Shown in pieces: positions 7,855-13,681 of a stretch of 16,430 nucleotides of DNA. Positions within the stretch are counted from its first letter, which is position 1, and every line of letters starts with the position of its first letter. Below the pieces are notes generated by a model, which did not search any database, had not been told where the DNA came from, and saw only the letters and a list, made by a program, of their open reading frames with translations. This DNA is from Bordetella parapertussis (lineage in GTDB: Bacteria; Pseudomonadota; Gammaproteobacteria; Burkholderiales; Burkholderiaceae_C), in NCBI GenBank assembly GCA_945888535.1, contig CAMDAN010000052.1, positions 1 to 16,430 of the forward strand, read 5' to 3'. The position numbers were made by a program, and so were the translations under genes.

Positions 7855-8538
7855 TTATGCGTTATTGAGGCGGTAACCGACGCCGCGAATGGTTTCTAAA
7901 GGAAACACGTCAGGGAGGTTGGCATCGGCATGCGCAAATTTTTTTCGAATGCGTTGAATACACACGTCCACCACATTGGTACCTGGGTCAAAGTCCACGT
8001 TCCAGACGTGTTTCAAAATTTGTTGGCGCGAAAGAATTTGTCCAGGCGAGAGCATCAAGTATTCCAACAAAACAAACTCCCTCTGCGTCAGCGTACTAGA
8101 ACGCCCACCCCACTTCACCAAGCGGGTAAAGCGGTCTAAGGTGACGCCACTTTGTTGAACCGTTTTTTCAACGTTCCCCGCTTTACGCGCAACGATGGTC
8201 TGCACCCGAATAATCAGCTCTTCGATGAAAAAAGGCTTGGGAAGGTAGTCGTCCGTACCCAATTCAAACGCCTTGAGGCGGTCTGCCAGGTCGGTGCGCG
8301 CGGTGAGCAAGACGACGGGGGTGTGCAAGCCTTTTCGCCGAATTTCTGTCAGTACTTGAAAACCATCCATCAAGGGCAGATTCACATCCATGACGATGGC
8401 GTCAAAGCTACGAATCAGTGCGGTATTAAGCCCCCGAAAACCGTCGGCTTCGTGGTGGGTTTGAAAGCCGTGTGCTTCAAAACCCGCAACAATAAAGTCC
8501 GCGATCTTTTTTTCGTCTTCTAACAATAAAACATGCAT
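7855..8538 (-). CDS. OmpR/PhoB-family response regulator
   Basis: 227 residues. Receiver domain 1-118 with the acidic residues E7-D8, phospho-acceptor D51 in IVMDVNLPLMDG, T79 and K101 in LPKPF. A winged-helix DNA-binding domain occupies about 130-225 and ends RIRKKF...ETIRGVGYRLN, the typical OmpR/PhoB ending. It is the cytoplasmic partner of the kinase that follows 6 bases later. The ATG at 8538 is the only sensible start for a complete receiver, yet it has no good ribosome binding site at normal distance; an AAGG lies 13 bases upstream. Both that AAGG and the start codon are inside a perfect inverted repeat (8535-8561), so translation may be controlled by an mRNA hairpin. Confidence 0.95.
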   Translation of the reverse strand: MHVLLLEDEKKIADFIVAGFEAHGFQTHHEADGFRGLNTALIRSFDAIVMDVNLPLMDGFQVLTEIRRKGLHTPVVLLTARTDLADRLKAFELGTDDYLPKPFFIEELIIRVQTIVARKAGNVEKTVQQSGVTLDRFTRLVKWGGRSSTLTQREFVLLEYLMLSPGQILSRQQILKHVWNVDFDPGTNVVDVCIQRIRKKFAHADANLPDVFPLETIRGVGYRLNNA

Positions 8539-8561
8539 TCAAGGATTGTCGCCTTGAATGC
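8535..8561 (-). promoter_or_regulatory. Perfect 10-bp inverted repeat covering the response-regulator start codon
   Basis: GCATTCAAGG, a 7-base loop, then CCTTGAATGC: the two arms are exact reverse complements. In the minus-strand transcript the ATG of the response regulator is part of the 3' arm, and the AAGG that might serve as its ribosome site is in the 5' arm. The RNA after the stem reads AUGUUUUAUUGUU, so the structure could also act as a weak terminator for the enoyl-CoA hydratase operon, whose stop codon lies 45 bases upstream. As DNA it could instead be an operator. The repeat is certain; its role is not. Confidence 0.7.
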
Positions 8562-8577
8562 CATGGGGCACATCTTT

Positions 8578-8595
8578 CATGACAAAGTTGTAATG
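8578..8595. promoter_or_regulatory. Imperfect palindrome upstream of the response-regulator gene
   Basis: CATGACAAAGTTGTAATG: two 8-base arms around a 2-base centre, with one mismatch between arms. It lies 40-57 bases upstream of the response-regulator start, within the 68-base gap after the enoyl-CoA hydratase gene. A related sequence sits after the kinase gene (6433-6447). It may be an autoregulatory binding site; proposed from symmetry and position only. Confidence 0.35.
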
Positions 8596-8606
8596 CCCCC
8601 GGTTCT

Positions 8607-9455
8607 TCAAGCCACTGCGCTGGGTTGCTGGCTGTTGCGCCAAGCCAAGGCGGCTTGCATGCCTTCAGTCGTACGCAGGCGTTCAAACTCGGCGTTTTCT
8701 GGCCGCACGTTGGACTCGATCAAGGTGGCGGCGTCAATGGCTGCGAGCAATGCTTGGCGCATACCGCTGATATCAAAGCCCCGGTTGATAGCGCGTTTGG
8801 TGAGCTGGATCGACAAAGGCGAACAGTTGGCCATGCCCGTCGCAATGGCCAAGGCACGCTCGAAATGCGTACCGCCTTGCGTCACTTCATTGACCAAGCC
8901 GACCTCATAAGCACGTTGGGCGCTGATACGGTCACTGGCAGTGAGCAGCATTTCCTTGGCGTATTTCGCGCCCACCAACCAAGGCACGATCATCGCGGCA
9001 ATGCTAGAGCCAAACTTCATCTCTGGCTCACCCATCAAAGTCTCGCTATCGGCAATGGTGAGGTCACAAGAGACTGCCAACTCCAAGCCCCCACCAATAC
9101 AAAACCCATGGATCGCAGCGACCGTGGGTTTGGGGCAATCCCAAAACTGAATCACAAAATCAAAGTCGGCTTTGAGCACCGCGCCCCATTGCTCGGCCGT
9201 GGTGTTGCCCTGCTCGGCGAGTTCTTTCAGATCAAAACCAGCGCTAAACGAAGGGCCGTTGGCTGCCAACACAATCGCGCCAATATCCGGGTCCGCGCTA
9301 AACGCTTGTAAGGCGTGACTCACTGCGGCCATCATCGCGCCGTTGATCGCGTTGCGTTTTTTGGGACGATTCAAGCGAATCACGCCGACACGGCCAATGG
9401 TTTCGGTTTGAATCAGCGGGTCTTGTAACAAGGCAGGTTGAAGGGCTTGGCTCAT
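8607..9455 (-). CDS. Enoyl-CoA hydratase/isomerase (crotonase) family protein
   Basis: 282 residues, a normal length for the crotonase superfamily. The two oxyanion-hole regions are present: SFSAGFDLKEL (69-79) and HGFCIGGGLELA (116-127). Both acid-base glutamates of true hydratases can be placed: E125 in GGGLE and E145 in GEPEMKFG, 20 residues apart as in rat mitochondrial hydratase (E144 and E164). The glycine-rich loop after the second glutamate is replaced by SSIAAMIVPWLVG, so the substrate pocket differs from the classical short-chain enzyme. Expected reaction: addition of water to a 2-enoyl-CoA in the cytoplasm. It is the last gene of the acuI operon, 15 bases after the acyl-CoA synthetase stop. 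The substrate is unproven; acryloyl-CoA or a phenylpropenoyl-CoA are candidates. Confidence 0.9.
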   Translation of the reverse strand: MSQALQPALLQDPLIQTETIGRVGVIRLNRPKKRNAINGAMMAAVSHALQAFSADPDIGAIVLAANGPSFSAGFDLKELAEQGNTTAEQWGAVLKADFDFVIQFWDCPKPTVAAIHGFCIGGGLELAVSCDLTIADSETLMGEPEMKFGSSIAAMIVPWLVGAKYAKEMLLTASDRISAQRAYEVGLVNEVTQGGTHFERALAIATGMANCSPLSIQLTKRAINRGFDISGMRQALLAAIDAATLIESNVRPENAEFERLRTTEGMQAALAWRNSQQPSAVA

Positions 9456-9470
9456 AAGGCAATTTTTTCT

Positions 9471-11624
9471 TCAGTTTGAATGGGTAGCAGCAACAGGAAT
9501 CACCAAACAGTCCACGGCCGCCATGTCTGCGCCACTGACCAACAAGGGGTTGATTTCTGCTTCTTGAATATGGTCTTGCAAGGCCATCCCCATGGCCATG
9601 AAGTTTTGAATGACCTGCGTCAAAGCATCGATGTCAGCCACCGCCCGCCCACGCGCACCTTGCAGCAAAGCGGCGCTTCGCAAACCCAAGACTGCGTTGC
9701 GAATGGTTTGTTTGGAATCACTGGGCAAAAGCAAGGCCACGTCTTTCATGATTTCGACAAAAATGCCGCCCAATCCCACCGTAAAAATCGGACCAAACGA
9801 GGGGTCTTTTTGCATCCCCAAGATCAACTCGGTGCCTTGCAACTGACGCTGCAACAACACCGCGCCGGGCAACTTGGCCTGCAGTTCGTTCCAAGCCGCT
9901 TGCAGCTGCTGGGTATTGGTGATTCCCAAAATCACGCCGCCCATATCGGACTTGTGTGCCACTTCAGGCGCATCAATTTTGGCGACCAAGGGGAAACCCA
10001 CTTTGTCAGCAAAGGCCAGCGCTTGGCTCCAATCGCTGGTGCTGAGGCCTTGGGCTGTTGGCAGTCCAAACTCTTCTAACAGCGCAAAGCTTTGTAGGCT
10101 TTGGTCTGCTTTGGCGCAGTCTTGCAATGCCGTTTTCCAAAACGCGAGTCGCTCGGGGCTTGGCATCTTGGGGGTGTGGGTTAGCGCATCCGCAATGCTG
10201 TCCTCAGGCGCTTGGGGCTCAAAGTGCGCGCTGTAATGCGCGAGCGCGCGCAAGGCGGTTTCGGTGCCCATCAACACAGGGATGCCCATAGCCCGGAAGC
10301 GATTGCACTCAGCAGGCGACATGGTCGCGCTGACATTGCCCATGAGCACAATGGGTTTGGTACTCGCCGCCCAGGTTTTCTCCAGCGCATGGGAACAGGT
10401 CACCATAAAGTCTTGGCCCTGGGCCATATTGGTGGCCATCACCACCGTTCCTACGGCTGGGTCATCGGCCATCGCCAGCAAGCACTCGGCAATCACGTCT
10501 TGGCCATCACCCCAGTAATCTAGCGGGTTGGTGGCTTCCACGCCCGGACTGAGTAAGCCGTTTAAGCGTTCTACCGTTGCCTCGTTCAATGGCGCAAACG
10601 AGATCTTCAAAGGCTCCGCCAGGTCGGCAATCAACTGACGCTCACCTCCGGAGTCACTGCCCAAAGCAAAGCTGCCGTTGTGGGGTTTGCGCGTGGCGGC
10701 AAACAACTCAGCGGTGTCCATCATTTCGTCCAAGGTGTGGACGATCACAACGCCATGGCGCACAAATATTGCGTCCAATACATCCGCGCTTCCTGATAGC
10801 GCGCCGCTGTGCGATTTGGCGAAGGCCTGGCCCCGCTCGCTGCGTCCGAGTTTGAGGGCCACCACCACAATGCCCGCTGCGCGGGCGCGGTCTAAGGCGG
10901 CTAAAAATTCAGCCGGTTGGCGCACGGTCTCCAGCACCAAGCAAATCACCCGCGTGGAGGGTTGCGTGATCAGGTAGTCCATGTACTGCGCAACACCGGT
11001 TGCTAATTCTTGGCCAGCAGAGATCGCGGTGTTAAAGCGCATGCCGCGCAAGTTACCGACGATGCCCGACCAAGTGGAGCCGCTGTGAGAAATCAGCGCC
11101 ACGTGACCAGGGTCGCGCAGAGTTTCAAACGGAAAGCCTGTCATTTGCAACTTGGCATCTAAATTGACAAAGCCCATGCAGTTAGCGCCGCACAACTGCA
11201 TATTGGCTTCTTGCGCAATCGCAGTGAGCGTCTGCGTGAGTTCGCGGCCCGAACTGTCAACGCCGTACGAACGACCAAAAAGGACGGCGCTGCCAGCATC
11301 GGCGCGGGCAGCCGTTTCAAGCGCTGCGGGCAAAGCGGCATCTGCAATTGCCATAGCCACGCAATCTGGGGCAGTTGGCAAATCACTCAAACTGGCATAC
11401 GCGGGGCGACCATGGATTTCGCTGTACTTGGGGTTGATTAAAAACACCTGGCCCTCAAAACCCAACGAGGCGATCGAGCGCTCAATCATGTTTCCGAAAC
11501 TGCCTTCGCGTGGGCTGGCACCCACGATGGCAATCGATCGCGGTTTGAGAAGTCGGTCTAAGGCGTGGCTGGGAATAGCCAGTGCGTTATCAGCGGTAAC
11601 GGAATTGGGCAGACGTGCGCTCAT
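9471..11624 (-). CDS. ADP-forming acyl-CoA synthetase (acetate--CoA ligase family)
   Basis: 717 residues, all domains on one chain. CoA-binding Rossmann domain at about 22-120 (SIAIVGASPREGSFG), succinyl-CoA-ligase-like domains at about 170-465, and an ATP-grasp domain at about 500-705. The likely phospho-histidine is H272 in AKSHSGALSG. ATP-grasp features include FPLVAKIDAPEVAHKSDMGG (544-563), GLGGIFVEIMKDV (617-629) and EAEINPLL (688-695). Known members make acyl-CoA plus ADP and phosphate from acid, CoA and ATP through a phospho-enzyme. The gene starts inside the acuI stop (ATGA overlap, 11621-11624) and is followed 15 bases later by the enoyl-CoA hydratase gene, so the substrate is probably an unsaturated acid handled by those two enzymes. 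The exact acid cannot be read from the sequence. Confidence 0.9.
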   Translation of the reverse strand: MSARLPNSVTADNALAIPSHALDRLLKPRSIAIVGASPREGSFGNMIERSIASLGFEGQVFLINPKYSEIHGRPAYASLSDLPTAPDCVAMAIADAALPAALETAARADAGSAVLFGRSYGVDSSGRELTQTLTAIAQEANMQLCGANCMGFVNLDAKLQMTGFPFETLRDPGHVALISHSGSTWSGIVGNLRGMRFNTAISAGQELATGVAQYMDYLITQPSTRVICLVLETVRQPAEFLAALDRARAAGIVVVALKLGRSERGQAFAKSHSGALSGSADVLDAIFVRHGVVIVHTLDEMMDTAELFAATRKPHNGSFALGSDSGGERQLIADLAEPLKISFAPLNEATVERLNGLLSPGVEATNPLDYWGDGQDVIAECLLAMADDPAVGTVVMATNMAQGQDFMVTCSHALEKTWAASTKPIVLMGNVSATMSPAECNRFRAMGIPVLMGTETALRALAHYSAHFEPQAPEDSIADALTHTPKMPSPERLAFWKTALQDCAKADQSLQSFALLEEFGLPTAQGLSTSDWSQALAFADKVGFPLVAKIDAPEVAHKSDMGGVILGITNTQQLQAAWNELQAKLPGAVLLQRQLQGTELILGMQKDPSFGPIFTVGLGGIFVEIMKDVALLLPSDSKQTIRNAVLGLRSAALLQGARGRAVADIDALTQVIQNFMAMGMALQDHIQEAEINPLLVSGADMAAVDCLVIPVAATHSN

Positions 11625-12616
11625 GGGGCCGCTTTCAAATCAACGACCACGCGACCATGGGCTTTACCAGACATCATCTCTGCGGCCAAGGCAGGCAGCG
11701 CGGTCAAACCGACGACGCGCTGCATGTCCGCATACGCATCGGCTGAACACAGCGTTGCCAAGCGCGCCCAGGCTTGGGTGCGCTTGTCTTGCGGGCACAT
11801 GACCGAGTCCACGCCTTGCAAACGCACGCCGCGCAAAATAAATGGCAGCACCGTGGTTTCAAGTGACACGCTGGCTGCCAAACCGGAGGCGGCGACTGCG
11901 CCTGCGTAATGCACTTCCGAGAGCGCTTGCGCCAAAATTGCACCACCAGCCACGTCGATGACGCCAGCCCAGCGTTGCGCAGCCAAGGGGCTGATTTTGG
12001 TTTGCCATTGCGCGGTTCCCAACACCTCGGTCGCGCCGAGCTTGGTCAAATAGTCTTGGTTTTCTTCCGGGCGGCTGGTCAAGGCCGTGACCTCAAAGCC
12101 CAAGCGAGACAGCAAAGCCACCGCCACACTTCCCACGCCGCCGCTGGCACCCGTGACTAAAATTTTTCCTTTGGGAAGCGCTGCCTCTTCCAACGCCATC
12201 ACACACAGCATGGCCGTCAGCCCCGCCGTTCCCAAAGTCATTGATTGCAAAGGCGACATGTCTTTTGGCAAAGCCGTCAGCCACTCCGACTTCACGCGCT
12301 GAACTTGGCTGTAACCGCCCCAAAAACGCTCCCCCACGCCCCAGCCGGTCAGCACCACGGCGTCGCCGGTTTTCCAGATGCCGCTTGTGCACTCGATTAC
12401 CGTTCCCACCAAATCAATCCCAGGAACCATCGGGAACTGGCGCACGATCTTGCCTTTGCCGGTCAAGGCCATCGCGTCTTTGTAATTCAAGCTGGAGTGG
12501 CTCACAGCAACCAAGGTGTCGCCTGCGGGCAAATCCGCCTGGGTGAGCGGCTGAACCTGGGCGTGGGTTTTGCCGTCCACTTCGGTTAAAACCAGGGCTT
12601 GGAATGGGGTTTGCAT
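11621..12616 (-). CDS. acuI: AcuI/YhdH-type acryloyl-CoA reductase (NADPH), zinc-free MDR family
   Basis: 331 residues, the usual size of AcuI and E. coli YhdH. The N-terminal domain has SSLNYKDAMALTGKGKI (41-57) and FPMVPGIDLVGTV (61-73), both typical of this branch. The VLTGWGVGERFWGGYSQ segment (88-104) is another hallmark. The nucleotide-binding fold carries GASGGVGSVA at 156-165. No zinc-ligand set is seen. Characterised members reduce acryloyl-CoA to propionyl-CoA with NADPH, which also removes a toxic electrophile. The frame extends upstream to 12691, but the ATG at 12616 aligns with the family and has AAGGAA 10 bases before it. It is the first gene of a tight operon: its stop overlaps the synthetase start. 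It is transcribed divergently from the lysR gene. Family membership is clear; acryloyl-CoA as the physiological substrate is inferred. Confidence 0.88.
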   Translation of the reverse strand: MQTPFQALVLTEVDGKTHAQVQPLTQADLPAGDTLVAVSHSSLNYKDAMALTGKGKIVRQFPMVPGIDLVGTVIECTSGIWKTGDAVVLTGWGVGERFWGGYSQVQRVKSEWLTALPKDMSPLQSMTLGTAGLTAMLCVMALEEAALPKGKILVTGASGGVGSVAVALLSRLGFEVTALTSRPEENQDYLTKLGATEVLGTAQWQTKISPLAAQRWAGVIDVAGGAILAQALSEVHYAGAVAASGLAASVSLETTVLPFILRGVRLQGVDSVMCPQDKRTQAWARLATLCSADAYADMQRVVGLTALPALAAEMMSGKAHGRVVVDLKAAP

Positions 12617-12626
12617 AGAAATAAAG

Positions 12627-12632
12627 TTCCTT
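12627..12632 (-). promoter_or_regulatory. Ribosome binding site of acuI
   Basis: AAGGAA on the minus strand, 10 bases before the ATG at 12616. It decides against the longer reading frame that begins at 12691, since that extra stretch is unlike the family and contains the candidate promoter. Confidence 0.55.
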
Positions 12633-12658
12633 AAATTGCAGTTTTTACGATGGGTGAG

Positions 12659-12687
12659 ATTCTGATGGAAGCCCTCACCAGAGGCAA
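12659..12687 (-). promoter_or_regulatory. Candidate sigma-70-type promoter of the acuI operon
   Basis: Minus strand TTGCCT (12687-12682), 17-base spacer, CAGAAT (12664-12659). Each hexamer matches the consensus in 4 of 6 positions. Transcription would start near 12652, giving a leader of about 35 bases. The match is modest, but the LysR-type dyad is then centred near -65, the classic position for LysR activators, which raises its plausibility. Confidence 0.35.
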
Positions 12688-12709
12688 ACAAAGAAACTTC
12701 AGTTGTAAA

Positions 12710-12735
12710 ATTAGTTTGACTAATGAATAACTAAT
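12710..12735. promoter_or_regulatory. LysR-type operator: T-N11-A dyad plus a third half-site
   Basis: ATTAGTTTGACTAAT (12710-12724) is a perfect 6-base inverted repeat with a 3-base centre and contains the T-N11-A pattern of LysR-family recognition sites. A further ACTAAT at 12730-12735 repeats the right half-site exactly 11 bases on, one helical turn. The site lies between the divergent acuI and lysR genes and reaches the lysR start region, so binding could both activate acuI and repress lysR. Confidence 0.65.
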
Positions 12736-12742
12736 GGCTTTT

Positions 12743-13681
12743 ATGTCCAGACTTCCTCCTTTAAATTGGCTGCGTGCTTTTGAGGCCTCTGCCAGCGCCT
12801 TGAGCTTTACCGAAGCCGCGCAAGCCTTGCATATGACCCAGTCAGCGGTGAGCCAGCAGATCAAAGCCCTTGAAAGCGCATTGGGCCGGCCCTTGTTTAT
12901 GCGCCGGGCGCGCGGCCTAGAACTGACTGCGGCAGGCAGAAGCTATTTACCCACCGTCCAAGCGGCTTTTGCGATGCTCGAGGAAGGTACCAGCGTTCTC
13001 ACCGGGCGCAAGAACCCGGGCATTTTGGAGGTGCACGCCAACCTCTCGTTTTCTATTTTTTGGTTGGCTCCGCGCTTACACCGTTTCATGGAAGCCTACC
13101 CGTGGGTACAAATGAACGTGGTGACGTCGATTTGGTCCGAAGACCGCCAGAGCCCGACCGCTGCGGTTGAAATTGTGCTGGGCTTAGGCAAGTGGGAGCG
13201 CCGCGTGGGCCAACGACTTTGGGAAGACACAACCTACCCGGTTTGCGCCCCAGAGGTCGCGCGTCGAATTCACAGCGTACAAGACCTGCTTCAAGAGCGC
13301 TTGCTCGACCTCTCCAGCAGCGTGCAAAGTTGGGACAGTTGGCTCGAAGCCCACCCCGACTACGACAGCTCTGCACCGCCGCCAGTGGTCCACCGCGCTA
13401 GCACCTGGGCGCTGAGCTTAACGTGGGCCCAGCAAGGCTTGGGCGTGGCCTTAGCGCATGACACCGTAGCCAGCCACTTGATTGAAACGGGGCAGTTGGT
13501 ACGCCCGTTTGCGTTATCCCTGCCAATGAAAGAGGCGTATTACCTCATCGCCTCAGAGGGCACCGGGACCAGCGCCGCAGCCCAAGCTTTTACGTCTTGG
13601 CTGATGCAAGAGGTGCGCCGCCCCAGCGCGCGGCCCCTGCTTCCCACTGGGGACGAACTTGCGCTAAGTGCCGTGCCTTGA
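12743..13681 (+). CDS. LysR-type transcriptional regulator (GcvA-like branch)
   Basis: 312 residues from the ATG at 12743 (MSRLPPLNWLRAFEASA, the usual beginning of this branch). An in-frame ATG at 12734 adds three residues; neither start has a clear ribosome site. The N-terminal winged helix-turn-helix (SFTEAAQALHMTQSAVSQQIKAL and GRPLFMRRARGLELTAAG) occupies about residues 1-65. The rest is the effector-binding domain, beginning LEVHANLSFSIFWLAPRLHRF. It most likely controls the divergent acuI operon through the dyad at 12710-12735; the inducer might be a substrate or CoA thioester of that pathway. The C-terminal 30 residues are encoded in DNA that also encodes, antisense, the end of the oxidoreductase gene. 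GcvA-like proteins are often near 300 residues, so the tail is slightly long. Confidence 0.92.
   Translation: MSRLPPLNWLRAFEASASALSFTEAAQALHMTQSAVSQQIKALESALGRPLFMRRARGLELTAAGRSYLPTVQAAFAMLEEGTSVLTGRKNPGILEVHANLSFSIFWLAPRLHRFMEAYPWVQMNVVTSIWSEDRQSPTAAVEIVLGLGKWERRVGQRLWEDTTYPVCAPEVARRIHSVQDLLQERLLDLSSSVQSWDSWLEAHPDYDSSAPPPVVHRASTWALSLTWAQQGLGVALAHDTVASHLIETGQLVRPFALSLPMKEAYYLIASEGTGTSAAAQAFTSWLMQEVRRPSARPLLPTGDELALSAVP

Noticed and set aside
8625..9311. 228-codon open frame on the plus strand, antisense to the enoyl-CoA hydratase gene
   Set aside because: It mirrors a well-supported gene. The translation has no recognisable domain, and such long antisense frames are common in GC-rich coding DNA.
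9480..10079. 199-codon plus-strand frame opposite the ATP-grasp region of the synthetase
   Set aside because: The ATP-grasp motifs on the minus strand explain the sequence; no start signal or family supports the antisense frame.
11152..11802. 216-codon plus-strand frame across the acyl-CoA synthetase and acuI genes
   Set aside because: It crosses the boundary of two genes with clear protein families on the other strand, and its own product is low in recognisable features.
12617..12691. 25-residue N-terminal extension of AcuI
   Set aside because: It is unlike the family, includes the ribosome binding site of the ATG at 12616 and overlaps the candidate promoter.
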